Notes: generated by a model from the sequence alone, not told the origin. A DNA stretch of 64,000 nucleotides from Alistipes sp. (GCA_029059935.1 JAIDUZ010000017.1:1-64000), one strand, 5' to 3'. Counted from the first letter of the stretch, positions 11,882 to 20,559 are shown. Program-made: numbers and translations.

Positions 11882-12045
11882 GCAGCCTCAGCGCTTTCCG
11901 GCAAGTCTTCCGACCGCCTCAACAAACGCCCGGCCCCGAAACGGTATTCTCTAATTCTTCATCCCTCAACTTCGGCAGCCTCAGCGCTTCCCGGCAGGTC
12001 TTCCGACCGCCTCAACCAACGCCCGGCCCCGAAACGGCATTCTTC
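11882..12045. repeat. Two imperfect direct repeats (~70 bp), 93 bp apart
   Basis: GCAGCCTCAGCGCTTtCCGGCAaGTCTTCCGACCGCCTCAACaAACGCCCGGCCCCGAAACGGtATTCT at 11882 and 11975. Confidence 0.9.
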
Positions 12046-12079
12046 ACCAAGTCCCCCTCGGCCCAGGAGAGCCCCGGTT

Positions 12080-13129
12080 CTACTTGATGTCTTGCAGGGC
12101 TACCTTCTTCAGCGTGAACGAGAAGGTGCTTCCTACGCCCGGTTCGCTGCGCACCGTGATGCGTTCGCCGTGCGCTTCGACAATATGTTTGCATATCGCC
12201 AGACCCAGGCCCGTGCCGCCTTGTTCGCGCGAACGGCCCTTGTCCGTGCGGTAGAAGCGTTCGAACACGCGCGGCAGGTCTTCCTTGCCGATGCCTTGGC
12301 CGTTGTCTTCGATTTCCACCAGTATCTTGTCCAGCATGTCGCGGAAGCGGATGCGCGTCGCCCCGCCTTGCTTGCCATAGCGTATCGAGTTGATTATCAG
12401 GTTCACAAAAACTTGCCCGATAAAGTGTTTGTCGGCCAGCACCCAGAACGCCGAGGGCAGGTTCTCGGCCCCTTTCACCGTGATTCCGATCTCTTTCTTG
12501 TCGGCTTCCATCTCCGCCTGCTCGGCTATCTCCCGGGCCAGCGCCACCACGTCGAACTTCTCCAGATTCAGACGGTTCATGTTGCTCTCCAGCTTCGAAA
12601 TGGTGTCCAGGTCGTTCACAATGTTGATCAGACGGTCGATGCTCTTCTCCGCCCGTTCCAGGAATTTGCGGTTGATAAGTTCGTCTTCCAGTCCTCCGTC
12701 CAGCAGGGTCGAAATGTAGCCTTGGATGTTGAAAATCGGGGTCTTCAGTTCGTGGGCCACATTGCCAAGATATTGTTTGCGGAAGTGTTCCGCTTCCTTC
12801 AGCCGCGCTATCTCCTTGTCGTTGGTGTCGGCCCAGGCGGTCAGTTCCTCGCCGATGTTTTCCACCCGTTTGTCGCGCAGTTCGCTGAAAATCTCCGTCG
12901 TGTGCACATCGCGCGACAGCACGATCGAGTAGATGGGCTTCAGTTTGTAGGCCACATACTTGCGGATAATGAAGAGCGCCGACAGCGCCATCACAACGAA
13001 GGCTCCGCCGGCTGCGCTCAGCGCCAGCCACCACGTCGCGCGGCTCCACCACATGATGCCGCCCGCTATCACCGCCGCCAGCAGCGCAATCCACAGCGAC
13101 GCCCCTTCCTTGGTCTTGATTCTTATCAT
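12080..13129 (-). CDS. Membrane sensor histidine kinase (PhoR-like)
   Basis: Two TM segments; NVAHELKTPIFNIQGYIST, NGQGIGKEDLPRVFERFYRTDKGRSREQGGTGLGLAICKHIVEAHG. Confidence 0.95.
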   Translation of the reverse strand: MIRIKTKEGASLWIALLAAVIAGGIMWWSRATWWLALSAAGGAFVVMALSALFIIRKYVAYKLKPIYSIVLSRDVHTTEIFSELRDKRVENIGEELTAWADTNDKEIARLKEAEHFRKQYLGNVAHELKTPIFNIQGYISTLLDGGLEDELINRKFLERAEKSIDRLINIVNDLDTISKLESNMNRLNLEKFDVVALAREIAEQAEMEADKKEIGITVKGAENLPSAFWVLADKHFIGQVFVNLIINSIRYGKQGGATRIRFRDMLDKILVEIEDNGQGIGKEDLPRVFERFYRTDKGRSREQGGTGLGLAICKHIVEAHGERITVRSEPGVGSTFSFTLKKVALQDIK

Positions 13130-13356
13130 GTCGTTCCCGTTTTTTCAATTAACGATTGCCTGACTACTCGATGTGCCGCAATCCGCAACCGACCGGATTC
13201 GAAACCGCGCTCCTCAAATACCTGTACATCAAACACACAAACAATCTTTCAATATTTTCTTGTATTCGCCTGCCGAACGATTCCGTCCGGGTCCGTCACA
13301 GCCCGAATCCGTCCGAAACCGGCCGGAACGAGCAACGCCGCCCGCTCCCGCTACGA

Positions 13357-13953
13357 CTATTTGTCGTAGCGTTCCATCAGCCGGGCAATGTACTTGCCCA
13401 CAATGTCGAATTCAAGGTTCACCACCGAGCCCGGTTCTATGCGGCAGAAGTTCGTGTGTTCCATCGTGTAGGGTATGATGGCCACCCGGAAGCTCCGCGG
13501 CGTCGGGTCGCACACCGTCAGACTCACACCGTTGACCGCCACCGAGCCTTTCTCCACCGTGCAGAGACCGCCGCCGCGGGGTTCGTATTCGAACGTAAAA
13601 TACCAGCTGCCCCCGGCGTCTTCTTTCGCCGTGCAGCGGGCCGTCTGGTCCACATGCCCCTGAACTATGTGGCCGTCCAGCAGCGCATCGGGTTTCATCG
13701 AGCGTTCCAGATTCACCAGATCGCCCACTTCGAGCAGCCCCAGGTTGCTGCGGTCGAGGGTCTCTTTCATCGCCGTCACCGTGTAGGTGTCGCCGTCGAT
13801 CGCCACCACCGTCAGACATACGCCGTTATGGGCTATGCTCTGGTCTATTTTCAGTTCCTGCGCAAAGTCCGCACGGAGCGTGAAATCCTTGTTCTGACGG
13901 TCGACGCGGATTCCCACTACCTCGGCCGTTCGTTCCACTATGCCCGAAAACAT
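13357..13953 (-). CDS. ribE: Riboflavin synthase alpha chain
   Basis: MFSGIVERTAEV, SIAHNGVCLTVV, GHIVQGHVDQTARC, GVSLTVCD (duplicated lumazine-binding fold). Confidence 0.95.
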   Translation of the reverse strand: MFSGIVERTAEVVGIRVDRQNKDFTLRADFAQELKIDQSIAHNGVCLTVVAIDGDTYTVTAMKETLDRSNLGLLEVGDLVNLERSMKPDALLDGHIVQGHVDQTARCTAKEDAGGSWYFTFEYEPRGGGLCTVEKGSVAVNGVSLTVCDPTPRSFRVAIIPYTMEHTNFCRIEPGSVVNLEFDIVGKYIARLMERYDK

Positions 13954-13957
13954 CTTC

Positions 13958-14587
13958 CTACGTGTTGATTATCAGCTTGCCTTTCACTTTGTACACCGCT
14001 TGTATGTCGTTGACACTGAGTTCTATGTCATCATAGTTCTCCTTGTCGCCGGCAACCAGGCGGAGCCGTTTTCCGCTCTCGGCGGTACGTACTATACGCA
14101 AAGTTACAATTTTTCGGCTGATAATCACGTATTCTTCACCGGGAATAATTTCATCGCGCTCCACATTTTTCAGAAATACCACCGTTCCGGCCGGCAGCGT
14201 CCGCCCCATGGCACGCCCCGAGTAGAGCATCGCCAGGTCGCAGGCTCCCAGCTGGGGCACCACGAATTCGCTTTCGGGTTCAAGATGCTGGAGATTGGCG
14301 ATTCCTTGTTCGACGTCTATATTATAATAAGGTATCTGCACCCCGCGCAGCTGTTGTTCGGCAAACATCTGCCCGTCGCCCGTCAGCAGCCACAGTTTGT
14401 CTATCTGCGGGAATTTGGCCACGATGCGCTGGGCCACATCGCGCGAAATGCCGTTGTTGCCGCGTTTTATCTGATAAAGATTCTCGCCGCGCGCCAGGCC
14501 GATATGACGGGCAAAATAGTTGGTCGACATGTTCGCCCACTTGATCACGGCCTCGATTCGCTGCCAATTATTCTGTTTTTCCCGCAT
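13958..14587 (-). CDS. Helix-turn-helix regulator with S24/LexA-like C-terminal domain
   Basis: N-terminal HTH; C-terminal S24-like GRAMGRTLPAGTVVFLKN...EEYVIISRKIVTLRIV. Confidence 0.8.
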   Translation of the reverse strand: MREKQNNWQRIEAVIKWANMSTNYFARHIGLARGENLYQIKRGNNGISRDVAQRIVAKFPQIDKLWLLTGDGQMFAEQQLRGVQIPYYNIDVEQGIANLQHLEPESEFVVPQLGACDLAMLYSGRAMGRTLPAGTVVFLKNVERDEIIPGEEYVIISRKIVTLRIVRTAESGKRLRLVAGDKENYDDIELSVNDIQAVYKVKGKLIINT

Positions 14588-14630
14588 TTCGGTTTCGCAA
14601 TTTAAAAATAATTCGTATCTTCGCGCATCC

Positions 14631-14702
14631 GGTCCCGTAGTTCAATGGATAGAATACAAGATTCCGGTTCTTACGATATGGGTTCGATTCCCGTCGGGAC
14701 TA
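14631..14702 (+). tRNA. tRNA-Arg (anticodon CCG)
   Basis: 72-nt cloverleaf: GGTCCCG/CGGGACT acceptor, GTTC-D-loop-GAAT, loop TTCCGGT, T-arm ATGGGTTCGATTCCCGT. One C-A mismatch at 27-43. Confidence 0.92.
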
Positions 14703-14706
14703 CTTC

Positions 14707-14741
14707 ACACAGGCATCGCTTCGCGCGGCGCCTGTGTTTTT
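14707..14741 (+). terminator. Rho-independent terminator after tRNA-Arg
   Basis: ACACAGGC...GCCTGTGT followed by TTTT. Confidence 0.8.
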
Positions 14742-14915
14742 CGTATCGGGCCCGATTCATCTTCGCAAAAATAGTAACAAATTCCGTGCGGGCAACAAAA
14801 AATATCATTTTTAAGTCTTTTTATAACATATTCGGACACCCTACCGCAGCTCTTCTCCGGCTCCCGCCCCTTCCCTCCTTTATTCGCCCTGCGGCACCGC
14901 ACTTGTCTTTTCCTC

Positions 14916-14960
14916 GTTGCCCGGCTGGGGGGGGGTCGCGCAAAGCGCGAGCCGGGCAAC
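14916..14960. repeat. Nested-hairpin intergenic element (family A)
   Basis: GTTGCCCGGCT-ggggggggg-TCGCGCaaaGCGCGA-GCCGGGCAAC. Confidence 0.85.
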
Positions 14961-15132
14961 GAAGCATCCGCGATTTGCAATATTATAAATCCCGACTCTT
15001 AGTCGGGCGTCATTCTGAGGAGCATAACGACGAAGAATCGCACCATCATCCCGACTGCACCGTCAAGAACCGCCATCCCAAAAGAATTCATCTCATCACT
15101 TCCGCTGACGTTTGCGAATCGCTGTTTTTCCT

Positions 15133-15177
15133 CGGGGGCGGCTCGCACCTTTGGTGCGACCCCCGCAGCCGCCCCCG
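15133..15177. repeat. Nested-hairpin intergenic element (family A)
   Basis: CGGGGGCGGCTCGCACCtttGGTGCGAcccccgcAGCCGCCCCCG. Confidence 0.85.
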
Positions 15178-15466
15178 AAGAGCCTTTCCGTCCGGTGCGA
15201 CATCCCTGCCTGCCCGGCACAGAGGTCCGCACTGTGGGACTGCAAACTCTTTTCAAAACCCGCCTCTCAGGCGGGCGGGCCCCGCAGGCTACTGCCCGCC
15301 TCGTCATGCTGAGACAAAGCCGAAGAATCTGTTTTTTTTGCTGTTATAGATTCTTTGTCGCTGTGCTCCTCAGAATGACCACCCCTTTAGTCCCTAATAA
15401 ATTCCGCCCCGATGTTGGAGCCGTAGCGAAAGGATAAAGCCGGCTCGGCATGATGAAAAGCAGTTC

Positions 15467-15702
15467 GCAGATGCTTGGACGCAGCGCACGGAGAAACCGT
15501 AAGCGCGATTGATGTTGTTCAGCGGGTTCACAAGGCTCGCCTTGAATAACAGGCGCCCCGCATTGTAATTGCCGCTGGCATACGAGGACGACGACCAGGC
15601 CGTGCCCTCGTCGCCGATGCCGCCCAAGGCTCCCGTCGTGTTGTTGCGGAAGCCCGAAGCAGGCACTCCGAACGATCGCTGGATTGGATGCCGCAGAGAG
15701 GG
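15467..15702 (-). pseudogene. 236-bp cassette, copy 1: headless C-terminal FISUMP/C-type-lectin-like tail
   Basis: Encodes SFGVPASGFRNNTTGALGGIGDEGTAWSSSSYASGNYNAGRLLFKASLVNPLNNINRAYGFSVRCVQ with no upstream protein. Confidence 0.75.
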
Positions 15703-15749
15703 AACAAACAATGCACAATTCAGAATTCACAATTTTGCGATTAAGCGAG

Positions 15750-15905
15750 TGTAAAGCCGAACTTGTTCGGGCTTTGCCGAGCGGGAGCGATGATGGTGCA
15801 AGCCTCGGTTATGCCGAACAAGTTCGGGCATAACCGAGGCGCCGCCCATCCAAGGCGCAGCCAGAGTCAAGACCCCGTAGGGGCTTGATTTAGAATTTGT
15901 CATTC
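15750..15905. repeat. Composite repeat containing a long palindrome (CCTCGGTTATGCC...GGCATAACCGAGG)
   Basis: Same modules recur at ~27555-27715 and ~62215-62370: TTAAGCGAGTGTAAAGCCGAACTTGTTCGGGCTTTGCCGAGCGGGAGCGATGATGGTGCAAGCC ... AGTCAAGACCCCGTAGGGG. Confidence 0.85.
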
Positions 15906-16091
15906 TTCGCTTCGCTCAGAATGACAGAACAAACTGCGGCCCGCACGGCTCTTGGAGCCGCCCTTACAGAAAAGGATTAATTTTGAATTGTGAATTAATC
16001 CCCTTATGGGGTCTTGACTTCGCTCATGCTCGGCAAAGCCTGCAAGCAGGCTCTGCACTCGCTTAATCGCGAAGTTGTGAATTGTGAATTG

Positions 16092-16262
16092 ATAAACCGG
16101 CTCTGCGGCAGACTGGAATGAACAGCCGGCGAGAGCGTTGAAAACTCTCGCCGGCGGATTGCTGAATCTGCCGACCACGCTGGCGCAAGCCGTGGCCTGC
16201 GTCACTCCGGGTGGCGGAACTGCTTGTATGACAGGCGAAAGCCCGGCAATGGATCGGCGCCG
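16092..16262. repeat. Hairpin + GGATTGCTGAATCT element, copy E1, abutting the ispE stop
   Basis: CGGCTCTGCGGCAGACTGGAATG...CCGGCGAGAGcgttgaaaaCTCTCGCCGG-CGGATTGCTGAATCT...CACTCCGGG. Confidence 0.75.
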
Positions 16263-16264
16263 AG

Positions 16265-17083
16265 TCAATCGTGAATCGTGTAGACGAAAGGTGTGATTTC
16301 GCGCAGGGCGTCGGCCTTGCGGCCATCGTCGAAGAGTCCGAACACCGCCGAGCCGCTGCCCGACATGGCGGCGTAGAGGGCGCCGGCGCGGAGCAAGCGC
16401 TCCTTGGCGGCGCGGATGGCGGGGCGTGCGGCGAAGACCGTGGGTTCGAAGTCGTTGGTGATGATTTCCTGCCACTCGGACAGCGGACGTCTGAGCCGCT
16501 CGGCGAGTGGTGTGTCGGGCACATGCGGCGTGATGCCGGCATAGGCTTCGCGCGTGGAGACCCCCTCGGCCGGTTTGACGATGACGATTCGCAGGCCGCC
16601 GAGGTCGATGGGGTAGGGGACGGTGATTTCGCCCTTGCCCGTGCACAACTGCGGGGTGTTGTCGATGAAGAAGGCCGTGTCGCTGCCCAAAGCGGCGGCG
16701 CAGGACGTCAGCTCCTCTTTGGACAATCGCAGGGCGAACTCCTCGTTGAGGCCCAGCAGCACGGCCGTGGCGTCGGACGAACCGCCGCCCAGTCCGGCAC
16801 CAAAGGGGATGCGCTTGTCGAGCCGGATGTCGGCGCCGTCGATGCCGTAGCGTTCGTGCATCAGCCGGAACGCCCGGATGCAGAGGTTCTGTTCGGGCGG
16901 GCAGTCGACAGCCAGTCCCTCGGCGCGGAATCCGACGCCGGCGGCCGGACGCCGCACCACCTCTATCTCGTCGAAGAGTCCGTGTACGGGAAACATGACG
17001 GTCTCCACGTCGTGGAACCCGTCGTCGCGGCGGCGCAGGACGTCGAGCCCGAGGTTGATTTTGCAGTTTGCGCGAAGAATCAT
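16265..17083 (-). CDS. ispE: 4-diphosphocytidyl-2-C-methyl-D-erythritol kinase
   Basis: MILRANCKINLGLDVLRRRDDGFHDVETVMFPV, KRIPFGAGLGGGSSDATAVL, MSGSGSAVFGLF (GHMP). Confidence 0.96.
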   Translation of the reverse strand: MILRANCKINLGLDVLRRRDDGFHDVETVMFPVHGLFDEIEVVRRPAAGVGFRAEGLAVDCPPEQNLCIRAFRLMHERYGIDGADIRLDKRIPFGAGLGGGSSDATAVLLGLNEEFALRLSKEELTSCAAALGSDTAFFIDNTPQLCTGKGEITVPYPIDLGGLRIVIVKPAEGVSTREAYAGITPHVPDTPLAERLRRPLSEWQEIITNDFEPTVFAARPAIRAAKERLLRAGALYAAMSGSGSAVFGLFDDGRKADALREITPFVYTIHD

Positions 17084-17150
17084 GATGCAAATTAAGAATT
17101 AAAAATGAAAAATTAAAAATTTTCCGGCCGATTTCCCCTACCTTTGCGTC

Positions 17151-18122
17151 ATGAAATTCCGCACTGAAATAAGGGTGGCGCCGCTGGGCACGGCCATCGG
17201 CCATGCCGACGGGGTGCTCTTCTTCGGGTCGTGTTTCGCCGATGAGATGTGCCGGCGGATGGCGTCGCTGAAGTTCCGTGCCGAGGGCAACTTCACGGGG
17301 CCGCTCTTCAATCCGGCGTCGGTGGCGGCGCTGCTGCGCCGGGCCGGAGATCCGGCTCCCGTGGCGGCGGACGAACTGCGGCAGGATGCCGACGGCTGGT
17401 GGTTCCACTACGATGCCAGCACGCTGCTGAGCGCTCCCGACCGCGAAACGGCGCTCGGACGCTGCAACGAAGCGCTCGACCGGCTCCGCACACTGCTGCC
17501 GGCGGCCCGCTGCGTGGTCGTCACGTTCGGTACGGCATGGGTCTACCGCCTCCGGGAGAACGGCCGCATCGTGGCCAACTGCCACAAGCAGCCGCAGTCG
17601 CTGTTCGAACGCGAACGGCTCGGGGTCGGGGCCATCGTGGAGGAGTGGTCGCAGCTGCTGGCCGGTCCGCTGGCGGAGAAGGAGGTGATTTTTACGGTGA
17701 GTCCGGTGCGCCACCTGGGCGACGGGCTGGAGGGCAACTCGCTGAGCAAAGCTGTGCTGCGTCTGGCTGTCGGCGAGCTGACGGAGCGTTTCGACCGGGC
17801 GCACTACTTCCCGGCCTATGAGATTCTGACCGACGACCTGCGCGACTACCGTTTCTATGCCGACGACTTGGTGCACCCCTCGCAGCAGGCGGTCGATTAT
17901 GTGTGGGAGCGTTTCGCCGAAGCGGCCCTTTCGGACGAGGCGCGGCGCTTGCTGCCTGAGGTGGAACGCCTTGCTGCCCAATGGAATCACCGCCCGCGCC
18001 GTGCCGACAGCGAAGCCTGGCTTGCACTCCGCCGCCGGACGCTGGAGCGTATGGCGGAGCTGGAGCGGAGCGCCGGAATCGACTTTTCGGAGGAGCGGGC
18101 GCAATTTAGCGGCAGCAGATAA
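17151..18122 (+). CDS. GSCFA domain-containing protein
   Basis: GVLFFGSCFADEMCRRM; VTFGTAWVY; SPVRHLGDG; DDLVHPSQQAVDYVWERF. Confidence 0.93.
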   Translation: MKFRTEIRVAPLGTAIGHADGVLFFGSCFADEMCRRMASLKFRAEGNFTGPLFNPASVAALLRRAGDPAPVAADELRQDADGWWFHYDASTLLSAPDRETALGRCNEALDRLRTLLPAARCVVVTFGTAWVYRLRENGRIVANCHKQPQSLFERERLGVGAIVEEWSQLLAGPLAEKEVIFTVSPVRHLGDGLEGNSLSKAVLRLAVGELTERFDRAHYFPAYEILTDDLRDYRFYADDLVHPSQQAVDYVWERFAEAALSDEARRLLPEVERLAAQWNHRPRRADSEAWLALRRRTLERMAELERSAGIDFSEERAQFSGSR

Positions 18123-18162
18123 CGTTAATTTTCGTATTTTTGTACTCCGGAACCGACGAACG

Positions 18163-19719
18163 ATGAAAAAACTCCTTCTGCTTCTGTTGGGGGCCTTGGG
18201 CTCCCTGCCCGTAGAGGCGGCGCGGCCGCGGCTGGTCGTGCAGATAGTCGTGGGCTCGATGCGGGCCGAAGACCTCGACCGCTATGCCATGCACCTGGGC
18301 GAAGGCGGGTTCCGACGCCTGGCGGAAGGCGGCGCGCGCTATGCCGGCGCCTGCTACGACTACCAGCAGACCACCACGCCCGTATCGCTGGCGACGCTGA
18401 CGACGGGGGCGCTGCCCTCGACCCACGGAGTCATCGGCTCGCGCTGGCAGGACTACACCGACAACAAGACCGTGTGGCTGACCGACGGCCGCCAGGGGCC
18501 GGGGCCCTATCATCTGATAGCGCCGACGCTGGGCGAGACGCTGGTGCAGCAGGTGCCGGGCAGCCGCTGCGTGACCGTGGCCGCGGAACCCGAATCGGCG
18601 GTGGTCATGGGGGGCCGCACGGACCGGGTCTACTGGCTCGACCCGCAGCACTGCGGCTGGACCACCTCCTACCATTATGCACCGGAGGTGCCCGAATGGA
18701 TCGCCCGCCGCAACCGCGAACGCTACCATCTGTCGTTCGTCGCCGAGACGTGGCGGACGCTCTACGACCGGAGCAGCTACCGCAACACGCGCCACTGGGA
18801 CATTGCGGTGACGGGGCAGGGCCGGAAGAACGGCGAGTCGGGCCCGGGCCGGCTGACGCTGGCCGACGACCGCGAACGGCTGCTCTACACGCCGGCGGGC
18901 AACACGGCGGTGCTGGACTTCGCCAAACAACTCATCGTGCAGAACAAACTGGGAGCCGATGCCGAACCCGACCTGCTGAACATCTGTCTGGATGCCTCGC
19001 GGCGCATTGTGGAGGCCTACGGACCCGAATCGGTGGAGGCGGAAGACATGTATTACCGCCTGGACCGCGACCTGGACGACTTCCTGACCTTTCTTTTTGC
19101 GCAGGTGAAGGAAGACGAGGTGCTGGTGATGCTGACCTCCGACCACGGCACGAGCCCTTCCTACGACCTGGCGGCGACGGCCGCCGACCGATTCAACGCG
19201 CGGCAGTTCGAAGTGATCGTCAACGGATTCATGAACGTGCGCTACGGTGTGGGCGACTGGGTGACGGACTATAACGAAAACTGCATTTGGCTGAACCACA
19301 ATCTGATATACGAACGAGGCCTGAACCTGGCCGAAGTGCAGAACGAAGTGGCCATCTTCGCCATGCAGTTCGGCGGCGTGTCGCACGCCCTGGCGGCGAC
19401 GGCCATGCGTACGAGCTACTTCGGGAGCGGCTATGCGCGGCGGCTGCAAAACAGCTTCTACCCGCGCCGCTCGGGCGACGTGGTGCTCAATCTGATGCCG
19501 GGGTGGATCGAGGAGCGCGACCGCTGTTCGTCGTCGTCGGGCTCGATGTACGGCTACGACACGGAGGTGCCGTTGCTCTTCTACGGCGCGGGCATCGCGC
19601 CGCAGCGCATCCGCCGGCGTGTCGACATGACTTCGGTGGCGCCGACGGTGGCGCGCCTTTTGGAGATTTCGGAGCCGGCGGCCTCGGAAGGCGACCCGCT
19701 GGAAGAGATAACGGAATAG
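18163..19719 (+). CDS. Exported alkaline-phosphatase-superfamily protein (type I phosphodiesterase/nucleotide pyrophosphatase-like)
   Basis: Signal peptide MKKLLLLLLGALGSLPVEAA; VSLATLTTGALPSTHGVIG; MLTSDHGTSP. Confidence 0.9.
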   Translation: MKKLLLLLLGALGSLPVEAARPRLVVQIVVGSMRAEDLDRYAMHLGEGGFRRLAEGGARYAGACYDYQQTTTPVSLATLTTGALPSTHGVIGSRWQDYTDNKTVWLTDGRQGPGPYHLIAPTLGETLVQQVPGSRCVTVAAEPESAVVMGGRTDRVYWLDPQHCGWTTSYHYAPEVPEWIARRNRERYHLSFVAETWRTLYDRSSYRNTRHWDIAVTGQGRKNGESGPGRLTLADDRERLLYTPAGNTAVLDFAKQLIVQNKLGADAEPDLLNICLDASRRIVEAYGPESVEAEDMYYRLDRDLDDFLTFLFAQVKEDEVLVMLTSDHGTSPSYDLAATAADRFNARQFEVIVNGFMNVRYGVGDWVTDYNENCIWLNHNLIYERGLNLAEVQNEVAIFAMQFGGVSHALAATAMRTSYFGSGYARRLQNSFYPRRSGDVVLNLMPGWIEERDRCSSSSGSMYGYDTEVPLLFYGAGIAPQRIRRRVDMTSVAPTVARLLEISEPAASEGDPLEEITE

Positions 19720-19803
19720 AACCGCCGGTTTCCCGCACCGGGGCAGCGTAGGATTCGGTCCGGACGCTGCCGGACGGAAAACCGCGAGAAAAAAGAGACG
19801 AAC

Positions 19804-20241
19804 ATGGACAAGATACAGGAAGAAATCATCGAGGAATTCTCGGTATTCGACGACTGGCTCGACCGCTACGACTATCTGATAGGTCTGGGCGAACAGGTGC
19901 CGGCCATCGCCCCGGAACACCGCACGGAACAATATGCCATCAACGGCTGCCAGTCGCGCGTGTGGGTCGATGCGCGGCAGGACGAAGCGGGCCTCGTGCA
20001 CTTCACGGCCGACAGCGACGCCATCATCACCAAGGGCATCATCGCGCTGCTGATCCGGGTGCTGAGCGGCCGGACGCCGCAGGAGATTCTGGACACGGAA
20101 CTCTACTTTGTCGACGCCATCGGTCTGAGCGCCAACCTTTCGCCGACGCGCGCCAACGGCCTGGCGGCGATGGTGAAGCAGATGCGGCTATACGCGCTGG
20201 CCTACGCCTCGAAGAACGACGCAAAAGAGAAGACGGAATGA
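19804..20241 (+). CDS. SufE family Fe-S assembly protein
   Basis: IIEEFSVFDDWLDRYDYLIGLGEQVPAI, INGCQSRVWVDAR, SPTRANGLAAMVKQM. Confidence 0.93.
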   Translation: MDKIQEEIIEEFSVFDDWLDRYDYLIGLGEQVPAIAPEHRTEQYAINGCQSRVWVDARQDEAGLVHFTADSDAIITKGIIALLIRVLSGRTPQEILDTELYFVDAIGLSANLSPTRANGLAAMVKQMRLYALAYASKNDAKEKTE

Positions 20242-20558
20242 CACCCGAAGAGATATTGAAGGTGGAGCAGGATATAGTCCTGACCCTGAAGAACATCTAC
20301 GACCCCGAAATCCCGGTCAACATCTACGACCTGGGGCTTATCTACGACATCGACTATGCGCCCGACGGCACGGTCGACATACGCATGACCCTCACGGCGC
20401 CCAACTGCCCGATGGCCGACATGCTGGTGGAGGACGTCAATGTACAGGTGGCCAAGGTGCCCGGTGTGAAGTCGGTCAACGTGGTGCTGACGTTCGACCC
20501 GGTGTGGGACCGCAGCATGATGTCGGAAGAAGCGCTGCTGGAACTCAACCTGCTGTAG
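20238..20558 (+). CDS. DUF59/MIP18 family Fe-S assembly protein (SufT-like)
   Basis: TLKNIYDPEIPVNIYDLGLIYDI, MTLTAPNCPMADMLVEDV; ATGA overlap with the SufE gene. Confidence 0.92.
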   Translation: MTPEEILKVEQDIVLTLKNIYDPEIPVNIYDLGLIYDIDYAPDGTVDIRMTLTAPNCPMADMLVEDVNVQVAKVPGVKSVNVVLTFDPVWDRSMMSEEALLELNLL

Positions 20559-20559
20559 C

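Noticed and set aside
15394-15711. Functional small secreted protein from cassette copy 1
   Set aside because: No signal peptide or N-terminal domain, and the boundary frame differs between copies; treated as a tail fragment or cassette instead.
15900-18104. 734-aa minus-strand ORF
   Set aside because: Antisense and out-of-frame shadow across ispE, GSCFA and repeats; no coherent domains.
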